From an uncultured Granulicatella sp. (lineage in GTDB: Bacteria; Bacillota; Bacilli; Lactobacillales; Aerococcaceae): a stretch of 51,955 nucleotides of DNA. The stretch's first letter is position 1; each line of letters opens with the position of its first letter. The DNA lies in the NCBI GenBank assembly GCA_934193545.1, contig CAKPVL010000004.1, positions 1 through 51,955 on the forward strand, written 5' to 3'. Below are positions 25,847 through 35,026 of this stretch, piece after piece. Below the pieces are notes generated by a model that was not told the origin of the DNA, did no database searches, and saw only the letters and a program-made list of their open reading frames with translations. The translations under genes and the position numbers were made by a program.

Positions 25847-26525
25847 AGTAAGCATTCGCTCCATGTTTTCTTAAATAGTGTTTATCTAAAATTGTTTGTG
25901 ACATTGGCTTCATATTTGGGTTTAAAGCAAAGTTATGCCATGCCATGTTTGCAACGTATTCTAATACAGTAATGTTGTGTACTGCATCCATTGCGTCTTT
26001 ACCCCATGCAAATGGTCCGTGGTTAAATACTAAAACTCCAGGAATCGCATTTGGATCTTTATCTTTGAAAGTCTCAACGATTACTTTACCTGTTTCTAAC
26101 TCATAAGCACCTTTAATTTCAGCTTCAGTCATTTCACGAGTGCAAGGGATTGTTCCGTAGAAGTAGTCCCCTTGTGTTGTACCAAATGCTGGAATTTCTT
26201 GGCCTTGTTGAGCCATCGTAGTAGCCCATAGAGAGTGAGTGTGCACTACTCCATTTACATCTTTAAAATTACGATAAATTTCTAAGTGAGTATCTAAGTC
26301 TGAAGAAGGTTTTAAGGCTCCTTCAACTTTGTTTCCGTCGATATCCACAATTACGATATCATCAGCAGTTAGTTTATCATAGTCAACGCCTGAAGGTTTG
26401 ATTGCAATAACCCCTGCTTCACGGTCGTACTCTGAAACGTTACCCCATGTAAAAATAACTAATCCATGTTTTGGTAACTCTAAGTTTGCTTTAAATACAC
26501 GTTCTTTTAATTGTTCGTATGCCAT
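25836..26525 (-). CDS. ulaF: L-ribulose-5-phosphate 4-epimerase
   Basis: Last step of the ascorbate route: L-ribulose 5-phosphate to D-xylulose 5-phosphate, which enters the pentose phosphate pathway. The 229-residue class II aldolase-like fold shows zinc ligands His95, His97 (VVHTHS) and His169 (FNHGPF), the GNVSEYDRE and KPSGVDYD phosphate-binding loops, and Asp76, numbered as in E. coli AraD. RBS GAAGGGA. An AraD role in arabinose use is excluded only by context, as no ara genes are nearby. Confidence 0.93.
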   Translation of the reverse strand: MAYEQLKERVFKANLELPKHGLVIFTWGNVSEYDREAGVIAIKPSGVDYDKLTADDIVIVDIDGNKVEGALKPSSDLDTHLEIYRNFKDVNGVVHTHSLWATTMAQQGQEIPAFGTTQGDYFYGTIPCTREMTEAEIKGAYELETGKVIVETFKDKDPNAIPGVLVFNHGPFAWGKDAMDAVHNITVLEYVANMAWHNFALNPNMKPMSQTILDKHYLRKHGANAYYGQ

Positions 26526-26539
26526 TGTAGAATCCCTTC

Positions 26540-26824
26540 TTATAGGCCTAAAGCTTCAGAAATTTTTTCAGTCATTTCTTTTTCAGATAATAAGTTTTGT
26601 AAACCTACAATTTTAGTGTTTGGTAAGTCTAAACCATCAAATACTTCTAATAAAGCTGATGAAATCACTACTAAATCATAGTTTTTAGCTGAAGATTTTG
26701 CTTCAGAAACTGCACAGTGGTGAACTTCCAAAGGAATATTCAATTTTCTGAACACGTTAGTTAATTTCATTTTGATAATTTGGCTTGATCCCATTCCGCT
26801 TCCGCATGCTGCTAATACTTTCAT
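26540..26824 (-). CDS. ulaB: L-ascorbate PTS EIIB component
   Basis: Cytoplasmic phosphocarrier of the ascorbate PTS. The 94 residues form a lactose/cellobiose-type EIIB with phosphocysteine Cys7 in the loop [10 protein letters not shown] strong stem-loop lies in the 85-base gap before it (see 26846-26881). It is 14 bases upstream of ulaF. Confidence 0.92.
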   Translation of the reverse strand: MKVLAACGSGMGSSQIIKMKLTNVFRKLNIPLEVHHCAVSEAKSSAKNYDLVVISSALLEVFDGLDLPNTKIVGLQNLLSEKEMTEKISEALGL

Positions 26825-26845
26825 ATTTTACATCTCCTTATATTG

Positions 26846-26881
26846 TTAGAGTATCGGATAGAACACTACCCGATACTCTAA
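26846..26881 (-). ncRNA. Intercistronic stem-loop between ulaA and ulaB
   Basis: TTAGAGTATCGG (26846-26857) pairs perfectly with CCGATACTCTAA (26870-26881): 12 bp with a 12-base loop, no U-run, and just before the ulaB ribosome site. It fits an mRNA-processing or stabilising hairpin better than a terminator. Confidence 0.7.
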
Positions 26882-26909
26882 TTTTACTATACTCTTTTAC
26901 TGATTTAAA

Positions 26910-28406
26910 TTAGTTTTGCTTAGACTCTAAGTATGTTTCATAGTCTTCAGCAATAGTGAAGTAATGTTCTTTGTTTTTGCTGTATTGTAATTGAGGGATT
27001 ACTAATAAGATTAATAATACGATACCTAAACCAATGTATTGGAAGTTTTGCATTAAGAATCCGAATCCAACCCAAATTGTATCCCAGTCAAAGTTACCAT
27101 GCCATCCACCGTATGCAGCTAAACCAAATGCACCTGCGGCAATTGCTCCACCTAATACTTGGATTACACCTGATAAGAATGTCAAGATTGAAGCAGCACG
27201 TAAACCACCTTTATGGTTAGCATATACTGCGAATGTAGCGTTGTCGAAGAATACTGGTACGAATCCAGTGATGATCAATACTGGAGATTTGAATACGATT
27301 AATCCTAAGATTGCTACGATTTGTCCTAATACCCCGAATAAGAAACCAACTGTTACAGCGTTTGGAGAACCGAATCCGTAAACTGCAGCACAGTCAACCG
27401 CTGGCATAGAACCTGGTAATAATTTGTTAGAGATACCTTGGAACGCTTCTGATAACTCAGCAACGAATAAACGAACCCCTAATTGTAAGATTTGAACATA
27501 AACAGTGAATGTTAATGCTGTTTGTAAAATGTAGAAGAAGAAGTCGTCAGTTGCTTTTAATGTAGTCATTTTGAATTTAGAAGCAGCAACTGTTAATTCT
27601 TGTCCATTTACGCCTACTAAGTAGTCTTTACCTAATACTAATAAGATTGCACCGAAGAACACAATCATTAAGATTGATGTTGCAACGATTGATTCTTTAA
27701 AGATTGATAAGAAACCTGGTAATTCAAGATCTTCAATCTTCTTGTCGCTTTTACCTGAGAATTTAGGAGCTAATTTGTCAACTAACCAAACCCCAAACAT
27801 TTGTTGGTGACCAATTGCAAATCCGCCGCCTTCTGTTAATTCTTGTGTAGCTTCTACTGTTAAGTTTGCAGCTACTGCCCAATAAACACCTAATACAATA
27901 CCTAATAAGATCACAAATTGTAATTGGTTAACGTTATCACCTAAAGCTAAAGCCATTAACCAAGTTGCTGTAGCAGATTGTTGAACCATGATGTGACCAG
28001 TGATGAATACTGTACGAACTTTAGTTAATTTACGGAAGATAACTAAAACTAAGTTAGTTAAGAAAGCAACTAATAATACTTGTACTGTTAAACCTGTTGC
28101 ATGACCAGCTGATTTTAATGCAGCTTCAGCAGCAGCTTGACCAAAGTATGGGTCAATAACGGCAGCTTGTAATCCGAAACGATCCCCTAATGCTGCTAAA
28201 ACTGGACGGAAGTTTGAAACTAATCCACCAGCAGCAACGTTTAAGATCATGTAACCTACAACTGCTTTAATAAAACCTGCTAATGCATCGTACCATTTAC
28301 GACCTAATAGTAAGTAACCAACTAAAACAATTAAACCAACGAAATATTGTGGTTTAGTAAAAATGTTAGCATAGAAGAATTGCCAAAAACTGAATAAAAA
28401 TTCCAT
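26910..28406 (-). CDS. ulaA: L-ascorbate PTS EIIC permease
   Basis: Membrane channel of the ascorbate PTS. The 498 residues contain ten or more membrane segments and the UlaA-specific blocks FVGLIVLVGYLLLGRKWYDA, FTGHIMVQQSAT-like FITGHIMVQQSATATW, GFAIGHQQMFG and PGSMPAVDCAAVYGFGSPNA. It is slightly longer than E. coli UlaA. It starts 2 bases after ulaC, so the two are translationally coupled. Confidence 0.93.
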   Translation of the reverse strand: MEFLFSFWQFFYANIFTKPQYFVGLIVLVGYLLLGRKWYDALAGFIKAVVGYMILNVAAGGLVSNFRPVLAALGDRFGLQAAVIDPYFGQAAAEAALKSAGHATGLTVQVLLVAFLTNLVLVIFRKLTKVRTVFITGHIMVQQSATATWLMALALGDNVNQLQFVILLGIVLGVYWAVAANLTVEATQELTEGGGFAIGHQQMFGVWLVDKLAPKFSGKSDKKIEDLELPGFLSIFKESIVATSILMIVFFGAILLVLGKDYLVGVNGQELTVAASKFKMTTLKATDDFFFYILQTALTFTVYVQILQLGVRLFVAELSEAFQGISNKLLPGSMPAVDCAAVYGFGSPNAVTVGFLFGVLGQIVAILGLIVFKSPVLIITGFVPVFFDNATFAVYANHKGGLRAASILTFLSGVIQVLGGAIAAGAFGLAAYGGWHGNFDWDTIWVGFGFLMQNFQYIGLGIVLLILLVIPQLQYSKNKEHYFTIAEDYETYLESKQN

Positions 28407-28408
28407 TA

Positions 28409-28858
28409 TTATTCACCTATTCCTTTTAAAATTTTTTCTAAGTCCTCTTTTGAACGCGCTTCGATAAACGCATTAATAACTGATTCGTCATCTAATAATG
28501 TCACTAACTCTGATAAGTTATTTAAGTGTTTTTCATTATCAGTTGATGCTAAAACGAAGAATAAATGTGGTTGGTAGTCAGCACCTGGTCCAAAGTCCAC
28601 TGCTTCTTCAATGTTCATAAATGCTACTGCAGTATCATTTACCCCTTTTCCTTCTTGAGCATGAGGGATACAGATTTCTGGAGCAATTACGATGTAAGGT
28701 CCAAATTCATGAACATTACTAATAATGTAACCTGGATATTCAGGTTCAATGATCTTTTGTTCTAATAAAGGTTGGCAAGCTTTTTTAATGGCTTCTTCCC
28801 ATGTTAGAGAACCTTTTTGGAACGAAAAGCGACCATTTTCGATAATCTCTTTTAACAT
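28409..28858 (-). CDS. ulaC: L-ascorbate PTS EIIA component
   Basis: Receives phosphate from HPr and passes it to UlaB. The 149-residue type-2 (fructose/mannitol-like) EIIA has phosphohistidine His66 in the motif ICIPHAQEG. RBS AAGGAGG. It is preceded by a 103-base gap containing a 9-bp hairpin, so the PTS genes may be expressed differently from ulaD-ulaG. Confidence 0.92.
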   Translation of the reverse strand: MLKEIIENGRFSFQKGSLTWEEAIKKACQPLLEQKIIEPEYPGYIISNVHEFGPYIVIAPEICIPHAQEGKGVNDTAVAFMNIEEAVDFGPGADYQPHLFFVLASTDNEKHLNNLSELVTLLDDESVINAFIEARSKEDLEKILKGIGE

Positions 28859-28910
28859 ATGTTCCTCCTTGTGTTATTAAGAAATCGTATTCATTATTAC
28901 ACTTTGGTAA

Positions 28911-28937
28911 AGCCTAGAGTGGGTTAAGCTCTAGGCT
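28911..28937 (-). ncRNA. Intercistronic stem-loop between ulaG and ulaC
   Basis: AGCCTAGAG (28911-28919) pairs perfectly with CTCTAGGCT (28929-28937). No U-run follows on the coding strand, so it is a processing or stability element rather than an efficient terminator. Confidence 0.6.
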
Positions 28938-28961
28938 CTCCAAATTTATTTAATGACAATA

Positions 28962-30023
28962 TTATAAGAATGATGGGAATGGTACGTCATTCTCAACTGA
29001 GAATACATCGTCAAATCCACGGTAGAAGTTGAATTCTAATTTATCTTTGTCAGTTGGGTAAGTATATTTACCACCTACTTGCCAGATGAATGGTTTGAAT
29101 TTGTATTCTAGGCGATCTTTCTTGAATTTCCAGATTTCTGTAATTTCTTTTGGATCTGCTTGGAAGTTAGCCCAAATGTCATAGTGAACTGGGATAACAA
29201 CTTTAGCGTTTAATGATTCAGCCATACGTAACATATCAACTGAAGTCACTTTGTCAGTGATACCACGAGGGTTTTCACCGTAAGCACCTAAGCACACATC
29301 GATTTCATGTTCGTTACCATGTTTAGCAAACATGTTTGAGTAGTGAGAATCTCCTGCGTGATATAAGTTACCACCACTTGTTTTGAATAAGTAGTTAACA
29401 GCGATTTCGTCCATATCTTGAGGCATTTTACCTTTAAGAACTTCACCGTCTTTAGCAGTAACTAAAGCTGTACGGTCAAATGCTTCTAAAGCAACGATTT
29501 CGATGTCTTTGATTTTAACTGAGTCTCCTGGGTGTACTACGATAGTACGTTCAGCAGGAACTCCCCAACCTAACCAAGTGTTTACTACTTCTTGTGGTCC
29601 TACGAATTTAGCTTCTGGACAGTTGTTAGCAACTGCAGCAGCTGTGTTAATGTCTAAGTGGTCTGAGTGAATGTGTGTTACTACTAAAGCATCAACGTTT
29701 TTCACTTCGAATGGATCGATTACGAATGGTTGTGTACGTAAGTTTGGTTGTAAGTTCTGGCAACCACTCATACGTTGCATTTGGTGACCAGTTTTCATTT
29801 TTCCGTTGCCGTGGCTACGTTTACCAGTTCCACACCATAAGTCGCATAAGATGTTAGTATTTTTTTCTGATTTTAACCAGATACCAGTACATCCTAACCA
29901 CCACATAGCGAATGTTCCTGGTTTAACTTCTTCGCGTTCGATTTCTTCGTTTAACCAAGTTCCCCATTCTGGGAAAGTTGATAAGATCCAAGATTCTTTT
30001 GTTACATCTTTGATATTTGCCAT
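28962..30023 (-). CDS. ulaG: L-ascorbate-6-phosphate lactonase
   Basis: Opens the lactone ring of ascorbate 6-phosphate to 3-keto-L-gulonate 6-phosphate, the first cytoplasmic step. The 353-residue metallo-beta-lactamase fold carries the metal motif THIHSDH (His117, His119, Asp121, His122), with further His ligands in YHAGDSHYS and PVHYD. The N-terminus ([19 protein letters not shown]) and [12 protein letters not shown] match UlaG. RBS GGAGG; 18 bases after ulaD. Confidence 0.95.
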   Translation of the reverse strand: MANIKDVTKESWILSTFPEWGTWLNEEIEREEVKPGTFAMWWLGCTGIWLKSEKNTNILCDLWCGTGKRSHGNGKMKTGHQMQRMSGCQNLQPNLRTQPFVIDPFEVKNVDALVVTHIHSDHLDINTAAAVANNCPEAKFVGPQEVVNTWLGWGVPAERTIVVHPGDSVKIKDIEIVALEAFDRTALVTAKDGEVLKGKMPQDMDEIAVNYLFKTSGGNLYHAGDSHYSNMFAKHGNEHEIDVCLGAYGENPRGITDKVTSVDMLRMAESLNAKVVIPVHYDIWANFQADPKEITEIWKFKKDRLEYKFKPFIWQVGGKYTYPTDKDKLEFNFYRGFDDVFSVENDVPFPSFL

Positions 30024-30041
30024 TGTTTTTCCTCCTTGGGA

Positions 30042-30680
30042 TTAACCCCAGATACGTTTGATTTCTTCTTTGAATTCACGAGCAGATTGCGCTGGATTTT
30101 CAGTAGCGTAGATTCCACGTCCTGCGATGAATGTGTAAATTGGAATTCCTTCAAACACTTTTAATGTGTCTTTTGTTAATCCACCTGTTGCTGAAACTTT
30201 GAATCCCATGTCGATTAAACGACGGATTTTGTTTAAATCAGATTCAGTCCAAGTAGCTCCTGCAAATAGAGCGTCGCGGCTTTGGTGGAAGATTGCTTGA
30301 TCGATACCAGCATCTCTCCATTGTTGTGCTTGTTCGAATGTCCAATCTCCATATAACTCAACTTGAAGAGATTTTACTTCTTTGTTAGCTGCTTCCATTG
30401 TTGGGATCGTTGCGCAGCAAATAACTGTCATCCAGTCAGCTCCTGCAAGTGCAACGTTTTTAGCAACAGTTGTACCAGCGTCAGCACATTTTGTATCAGC
30501 AATGATTACTTTATCAGGGAAAGCGCTGCGTAAGCATTTAATCGCTTTGTCTCCTTCGTTTAAAAGTAAAATTGTTCCTGCTTCAATAATGTCAACTTCG
30601 TTACCAACCGCAAGAGCATCTTTTAATGCATCTTCGATGCGGTTGTGGTCCAAAGCAACTTGTAAATTAGGAATTGCCAT
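30042..30680 (-). CDS. ulaD: 3-keto-L-gulonate-6-phosphate decarboxylase
   Basis: Magnesium-dependent decarboxylation to L-xylulose 5-phosphate. The 212-residue TIM barrel of the OMP decarboxylase suprafamily has Asp11, Glu33, Asp62, Lys64 and Asp67 (DTKCADAG), at the same numbers as the E. coli enzyme, plus the FHQSRDA pair His132/Arg135. A hexulose-6-phosphate synthase reading is less likely given the operon. It is the first gene, about 95 bases after the predicted transcript start. RBS AAAGGAG. Confidence 0.95.
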   Translation of the reverse strand: MAIPNLQVALDHNRIEDALKDALAVGNEVDIIEAGTILLLNEGDKAIKCLRSAFPDKVIIADTKCADAGTTVAKNVALAGADWMTVICCATIPTMEAANKEVKSLQVELYGDWTFEQAQQWRDAGIDQAIFHQSRDALFAGATWTESDLNKIRRLIDMGFKVSATGGLTKDTLKVFEGIPIYTFIAGRGIYATENPAQSAREFKEEIKRIWG

Positions 30681-30780
30681 TATATCATTCTCCTTTTCTG
30701 TCTTGCCTTAAACAATCATAAAATCATAACGTCTTACGAAAATGATCATTTAATAAGTTACGGTACCAATTCATGCTATT

Positions 30781-30809
30781 AGTATAGTATATACAATTTT
30801 TGGTTACAA
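30781..30809 (-). promoter_or_regulatory. ulaD: Promoter of the ula operon
   Basis: On the minus strand, -35 TTGTAA (30809-30804), 17-base spacer, -10 TATACT (30786-30781). Transcription should start near 30774. Confidence 0.7.
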
Positions 30810-30819
30810 CCGTTTACAA
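30804..30819 (-). promoter_or_regulatory. CcpA-type site overlapping the ula -35
   Basis: On the minus strand TTGTAAACGGTTGTAA matches the cre consensus WTGNNARCGNWWWCAW with two mismatches. It covers the -35, the usual place for CcpA repression. Confidence 0.55.
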
Positions 30820-30847
30820 ACAAGTAATCGAATAATCAGTTTTATGA

Positions 30848-30863
30848 TTGTTTGCGTTTACTT
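30848..30863 (-). promoter_or_regulatory. CcpA-type site upstream of the ula promoter
   Basis: On the minus strand AAGTAAACGCAAACAA matches WTGNNARCGNWWWCAW with one mismatch. Its centre lies about 45 bases upstream of the centre of the other site. Confidence 0.65.
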
Positions 30864-30970
30864 TACGAACGTTTGGAAATTGGCAATATAGTTATTTATA
30901 TAGGAAGAATTCGTATTTTTACGTTTTTAAAACGACTAAAATATGTGATTTGATCATTTTAATTCCTAAA

Positions 30971-31003
30971 ATAAAAATACCCTCTCATTAACTGAGAAGG
31001 TAT
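30971..31003 (-). terminator. Terminator after pyrR
   Basis: On the minus strand ATACCTTCTCA and TGAGAGGGTAT form an 11-bp stem with one wobble, followed by TTTTTATTTT. Confidence 0.88.
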
Positions 31004-31010
31004 CGTATTG

Positions 31011-31547
31011 CTATTTTTCAATGATGACTTCTTCAGAAGCATCATCTTCCATTAACCGAACATGGATGACTTCATCTAAAGAAGTTGGCACATTCTTACC
31101 AATAAAATCAGGACGGATTGGTAACTCTCGGTGTCCTCTATCAATTAGAATCGCTAAACTAATTCTTTTTGGTCTATCCACATCCATAATTGCATCTAAA
31201 GCAGCTCTTACAGTCCTTCCCGTAAATAATACATCATCTACGAGAACGACTTGTTTCCCTTTAATGTTGAATGGAATATGTGTTCCATTTAAAACTGGGG
31301 CGTCAGTCTCTTCACTATCATGTCTGTCGTCACGATATAATGTGATATCTACTACCCCAACTGGAACTTTTTTCTTTTCAAGAGTCGAAATCTTTTCAGC
31401 GATCCGTTTTGCTAAAGTAATTCCTCTAGTTTTAATTCCAATAATGACTAAGTTCGAGACATCTTTTTGTTGCTCGATAATTTCATATGAAATTCTGGTT
31501 AAAGCTCTGCTGATGGCACCTTCGTCCATAATTCTAACTTCTTTCAT
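31011..31547 (-). CDS. pyrR: PyrR, pyrimidine attenuation regulator / uracil phosphoribosyltransferase
   Basis: RNA-binding attenuator of pyrimidine genes with weak uracil phosphoribosyltransferase activity. The 178 residues have the type I PRTase fold with the PRPP loop [21 protein letters not shown] (split: [13 protein letters not shown], then VRAALDAI; about 97-117), an N-terminal [17 protein letters not shown] and the [17 protein letters not shown] segment conserved in PyrR. No pyr biosynthetic gene or PyrR-type attenuator adjoins it. Instead it is last in the operon lspA-rluD-pyrR. RBS AGAGGAG. Confidence 0.95.
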   Translation of the reverse strand: MKEVRIMDEGAISRALTRISYEIIEQQKDVSNLVIIGIKTRGITLAKRIAEKISTLEKKKVPVGVVDITLYRDDRHDSEETDAPVLNGTHIPFNIKGKQVVLVDDVLFTGRTVRAALDAIMDVDRPKRISLAILIDRGHRELPIRPDFIGKNVPTSLDEVIHVRLMEDDASEEVIIEK

Positions 31548-31558
31548 TGTCGTCTCCT

Positions 31559-32485
31559 CTATTCTGAAAAACGTCCTTTATGCAATTGGATAAATTCTTC
31601 AAACTCTTTTGTCGGTTCCACGCGGAAATTTAGCGCTTCTCCAGTCACTGGATGTGTAAAGCTTAGTGTTCTTGCATGTAAAAATTGCCCAAATTCTGTT
31701 GCGTGTTTTCCTTTTGGATGATACAAAGGATCATTGACAATCGGATGTTTAATAAATTCCATATGCGCTCTGATTTGATGAGTGCGACCTGTTTCTAAAC
31801 GACAAGATACTAGCGAATAATCAGAAAAAGCATCTAACACTTCAAAATGGGTAACGGCATTCTTTCCGCCCTTTTCTACTACTCGTTTTAAACGATTCGT
31901 TTGATGGCGTGATAACGGAGCGTCAATCACACCTGTTTCGTGAGCAAAATGACCATCTACAATGGCGATGTACTCACGATTCATTTTATTCTCACTAATC
32001 TGCTGTGCTAACTTTTGATGAACGTCATTATTTTTCGCAATCACTAATAAACCACTTGTATCCTTATCAATGCGGTGAACAAGGCCTGGACGGTAAATTT
32101 CTTCACTTGTGCTATCTGATAAACTATTTGAATGATATAACAACGCGTTTACGAGAGTTCCGCTATAGTGTCCTTTTGACGGATGAACAACCATTCCACT
32201 TGGTTTATTCACGACAATTAATGAATCATCTTCAAATACGATATCTAGCGGAATATCTTCAGGCTGAATAGTAATAGCTTCTTCCTCTTTTTGTAGTATT
32301 GTCACTACGTCTCCATTTTGTGCTTTATAATTGGATTTCACCACTTCACCATTAACAGATACAAGCCCTGCTTTTAACCAACTCTGAATCGTACTTCTGC
32401 TAAGTCCTAATTGAGCCGTTAAGACTTTATCTAATCGTTCAGTTTTTTCTAAATCAAGTGTTAATTCTTTAAATACCGATGTCAT
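31559..32485 (-). CDS. rluD: RluD-family large-subunit rRNA pseudouridine synthase
   Basis: Converts uridines of 23S rRNA to pseudouridine. The 308 residues have an N-terminal S4 RNA-binding domain (about 15-75; [21 protein letters not shown]) and a catalytic domain with the motif [16 protein letters not shown], whose Asp is the catalytic residue, plus [10 protein letters not shown]. In Firmicutes this gene (ylyB in Bacillus) typically lies between lspA and pyrR, as here. The exact target uridines are not deducible. Confidence 0.93.
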   Translation of the reverse strand: MTSVFKELTLDLEKTERLDKVLTAQLGLSRSTIQSWLKAGLVSVNGEVVKSNYKAQNGDVVTILQKEEEAITIQPEDIPLDIVFEDDSLIVVNKPSGMVVHPSKGHYSGTLVNALLYHSNSLSDSTSEEIYRPGLVHRIDKDTSGLLVIAKNNDVHQKLAQQISENKMNREYIAIVDGHFAHETGVIDAPLSRHQTNRLKRVVEKGGKNAVTHFEVLDAFSDYSLVSCRLETGRTHQIRAHMEFIKHPIVNDPLYHPKGKHATEFGQFLHARTLSFTHPVTGEALNFRVEPTKEFEEFIQLHKGRFSE

Positions 32486-32494
32486 AACGCTCTC

Positions 32495-32944
32495 CTATTT
32501 TGATTGTTCTTTAAAAATTACATAATAGAATAAGATAATTACCCCGAAAGTTAAACAAATATCAGCAACGTTAAAAATTGGGAAGTCGATAAATTCAAAT
32601 TTAAACATATCCACTACATAACCCAAACGAATGCGATCGATAAAGTTTCCTACAGCACCTGCAAGAATAAAAGCATATGCTGTTAACAACAATTTAGATT
32701 TCCCTTTTTCTTTAAACATTAAGTATAAAAGTGTCCCCACAGCTACAGCGGTGATTGCATAGAAGAAAAACATCTTCCCTTCAAACATCCCCCATGCTGC
32801 CCCAGTGTTTCGAACGTATAAAATACTGACTAATCCATTAATGAATTCCATCCCATCATGTAAGTTATAATTATTTACAATCCATAATTTCACTAATTGA
32901 TCTGCAATAATTAATACAGCACTTAAAATTAAATATAAAAACAT
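32495..32944 (-). CDS. lspA: Lipoprotein signal peptidase
   Basis: Removes signal peptides from prolipoproteins in the membrane, including PhnD and the lipoprotein at 33178. From the chosen start the protein has 149 residues and four membrane segments, with catalytic aspartates Asp103 (VGNFIDRI) and Asp128 (NVADI) and the motif YVRNTGAAWGMF. The ATG at 32944 follows TGGAGAAG. The frame runs 16 codons further upstream but overlaps the promoter. Confidence 0.95.
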   Translation of the reverse strand: MFLYLILSAVLIIADQLVKLWIVNNYNLHDGMEFINGLVSILYVRNTGAAWGMFEGKMFFFYAITAVAVGTLLYLMFKEKGKSKLLLTAYAFILAGAVGNFIDRIRLGYVVDMFKFEFIDFPIFNVADICLTFGVIILFYYVIFKEQSK

Positions 32945-32974
32945 GTCACTTCTCCATTTCTTTTCAATAATAGT

Positions 32975-33003
32975 ATTGTACAAAGAAGTCAACTTATAGT
33001 CAA
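32975..33003 (-). promoter_or_regulatory. Promoter of lspA-rluD-pyrR
   Basis: On the minus strand, -35 TTGACT (33003-32998), 17-base spacer, -10 TACAAT (32980-32975). Confidence 0.8.
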
Positions 33004-33110
33004 CGAACTGAAAATCTGGTTAAAATGAAATACTTTTTTCCACTCAAGGGGTAAAAACAGGTGAAATTTAACTGAAAATGGGGAGAAAGTCCTAAAAATC
33101 AACCAAAAGA

Positions 33111-33139
33111 TTGAAAAATCATCAAAATACACGTATAAT
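33111..33139 (+). promoter_or_regulatory. Promoter of the lipoprotein/DUF4015 operon
   Basis: -35 TTGAAA (33111-33116), 17-base spacer, -10 TATAAT (33134-33139), divergent from the lspA promoter. Confidence 0.8.
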
Positions 33140-33177
33140 ATCAACAAGAAAACGCATTACTGTAAAAGGAGTGTAAT

Positions 33178-33816
33178 ATGAAAAAAATCGCAGCCAAGGT
33201 ATTCTTGATTAGCGCTGGGTTCTTATTTTTAGGAGCTTGCGGTAATACAAAGAAAAGTGCCGAATCTACTGTTCAAGAAGTACAAGATACCTTACCTGTT
33301 GTCGTTCAACAATTAAATGACATTCAAGCGTTAGAAAATTCGTTACAATCAGATTGGGAAGCGGATATCCAAGAAGATTACACGATGACTACTTACGCTA
33401 AGAAAACGGGTAAAGTATTCACCAATATTCAAGAACGTCAGCAATTGTTGAAGTCTATGCAAAAATCGCTCAAAGTTTTATCAGATGATGCGACTAGACT
33501 AAGTAACTTGAAGGATAAGAACCTCCCTTCAGCAGAAATTCAAATTGTAGTATCAAATCTACAATCGATTGTTAATCATTTAAAGAACTACTCTGAAATG
33601 TCTCAAAAACAATTAGAAAAAGAAGCTGAGTTCTTCGTTAGCATTTCTGGAGGAAAACAAACAAACGATGAATTGAGATCACTCATCATTGAAGTGAACA
33701 ACTCTGCTAACGAGCGTCAACAAATTATCGAAGAGATTAATTCTCCTATCAGTGAGTTAGATCGTCCAATTCGAATTCTAAAAGCTCGTTTGGCGAACAA
33801 CGGAAAGGGTGAGTAA
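33178..33816 (+). CDS. Surface lipoprotein with helical domain (YkyA-like)
   Basis: The 212 residues start with a lipoprotein signal peptide (lipobox LGAC, lipidated Cys21). The remainder is charged and largely alpha-helical with heptad-like stretches (about 40-60, 80-110, 120-150, 165-205), so an elongated coiled-coil protein outside the membrane is likely. Architecture and size resemble YkyA-type putative cell-wall-binding lipoproteins, but I cannot confirm the family by eye. RBS AAAGGAG. It is co-transcribed with the secreted DUF4015 protein, whose start is only 5 bases after its stop. Confidence 0.75.
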   Translation: MKKIAAKVFLISAGFLFLGACGNTKKSAESTVQEVQDTLPVVVQQLNDIQALENSLQSDWEADIQEDYTMTTYAKKTGKVFTNIQERQQLLKSMQKSLKVLSDDATRLSNLKDKNLPSAEIQIVVSNLQSIVNHLKNYSEMSQKQLEKEAEFFVSISGGKQTNDELRSLIIEVNNSANERQQIIEEINSPISELDRPIRILKARLANNGKGE

Positions 33817-33821
33817 TCATT

Positions 33822-35024
33822 ATGAAGAAAAAGACTTTATTAACAAGCGCGCTCGCTGTAGCTTCCGTTAGTTCTCTACTCGCTTTCTATCCAACTGCAA
33901 ACGCACAAGATGCTGCTGATAGTAAGTTGAATTTAAGAACCAATAGTTTACTACGGATGCCTTCAAATATTCCACAGGAGCATATTTATGATTCAGGAAT
34001 TTCGATCCCATATCCTGCAGACGGGGTTAAAGGAGTTTACCTGCAAGCCTTCCGTGCAAAAGGACAAGACTTAGAAAACATGATTCAATTCGTGAAGTCT
34101 ACTCCAATTAACTCATTAGTTATCGATGTACGTGATGGTTATGGACAAATTACCATGCCTCTTGATACAGATAATCCATTAGTTAAAAAACATACCGTTA
34201 ATGAAGTGCCTGACACAACTGCTCTTCTGAAACGACTCGAGCAAGAACAAATCTATCCAATTGCGCGTATTGTATGTTTTGGGGACCGTTACGTTCCAAA
34301 GGAAAACCCTGAGCGTTCATTCAGAAACGCATTAGGCCAACTGTGGTATACGGATGACGGTGAAACATTCTTAAATCCATTCCTAAAAGAAAACTGGGAA
34401 TATATTGCTGAAATCGCAATTGGTGCTGCTAAAGCCGGATTTAAAGATATTCAGTTAGACTATGTTCGTTTCCCTCTCGGATTCGAGACAGTATCAGATG
34501 ACTTAGAATTTGATAAAGGTGATTATGCTCATATTAAAAACGATGATGAAGCTCGTATCGCTGCTATCACAGACTTTGTAGCGTTCATTCGTGAAAAATT
34601 ACAACCATATGGTGTTCATCTATCAGCGGATATTTTAGCTCATGCGATTACTGAATCAAAAATCGGTGGTATCGGACAAAAATTTGTCAATATTGCGGAT
34701 AAAGTGGATGTGATTTCTCCGATGATTTTCCCAAGTCACTGGGTTAATTACGCGCTTGATGTAAAAGATCCTGATAAAGATCCTTACGAAATCGTGAAAC
34801 GTTATATGGTGATTGAAAAAGGATATGTAAAGACATTAAACCCTTCTCCTATCTCAAGACCTTGGATTCAAGCCTTCACGGCCGACTTCCTTGGCGAAGG
34901 AAACTATCAGCTCTATACTGCTGACGTCATTAGTCAAGAGATTCAAGCTCTAAAAGAAGCCGGTGTTACCGAGTATCTACTCTGGAATGCAGCTTCTCAA
35001 TATTCAACTGAAATTAAATTCTAA
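33822..35024 (+). CDS. Secreted DUF4015 protein, putative glycoside hydrolase
   Basis: The 400 residues have a cleavable signal peptide (basic start, hydrophobic core, likely cut after Ala28 in ANA-QD) and a TIM-barrel-like domain of the DUF4015 family: GVKGVYLQAF, INSLVIDVRDGYGQI, YPIARIVCFGDRY, FKDIQLDYVRFP and SPMIFPSHW mark successive strands. Acidic residues at strand ends (D in VIDVRD and QLDYVRFP) are plausible catalytic groups. The family is annotated as putative glycosyl hydrolase without a known substrate; a cell-wall or surface glycan is a guess. It follows the helical lipoprotein in one operon and ends at a strong terminator. Confidence 0.82.
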   Translation: MKKKTLLTSALAVASVSSLLAFYPTANAQDAADSKLNLRTNSLLRMPSNIPQEHIYDSGISIPYPADGVKGVYLQAFRAKGQDLENMIQFVKSTPINSLVIDVRDGYGQITMPLDTDNPLVKKHTVNEVPDTTALLKRLEQEQIYPIARIVCFGDRYVPKENPERSFRNALGQLWYTDDGETFLNPFLKENWEYIAEIAIGAAKAGFKDIQLDYVRFPLGFETVSDDLEFDKGDYAHIKNDDEARIAAITDFVAFIREKLQPYGVHLSADILAHAITESKIGGIGQKFVNIADKVDVISPMIFPSHWVNYALDVKDPDKDPYEIVKRYMVIEKGYVKTLNPSPISRPWIQAFTADFLGEGNYQLYTADVISQEIQALKEAGVTEYLLWNAASQYSTEIKF

Positions 35025-35026
35025 TC

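Larger units (their letters stand above)
30681..31010. other. 330-base regulatory gap between ulaD and pyrR
   Basis: No gene is visible. It holds the ula promoter, two CcpA-type sites, a 12-base palindrome AAATGATCATTT (30740-30751) within the ula leader, and the pyrR terminator. The stretch 30871-30970 is AT-rich and shows nothing further. Confidence 0.7.

Noticed and set aside
31021..31593. 190-codon plus-strand open frame opposite pyrR
   Set aside because: It covers all of pyrR in antisense and reads like a shadow protein; no promoter or ribosome site.
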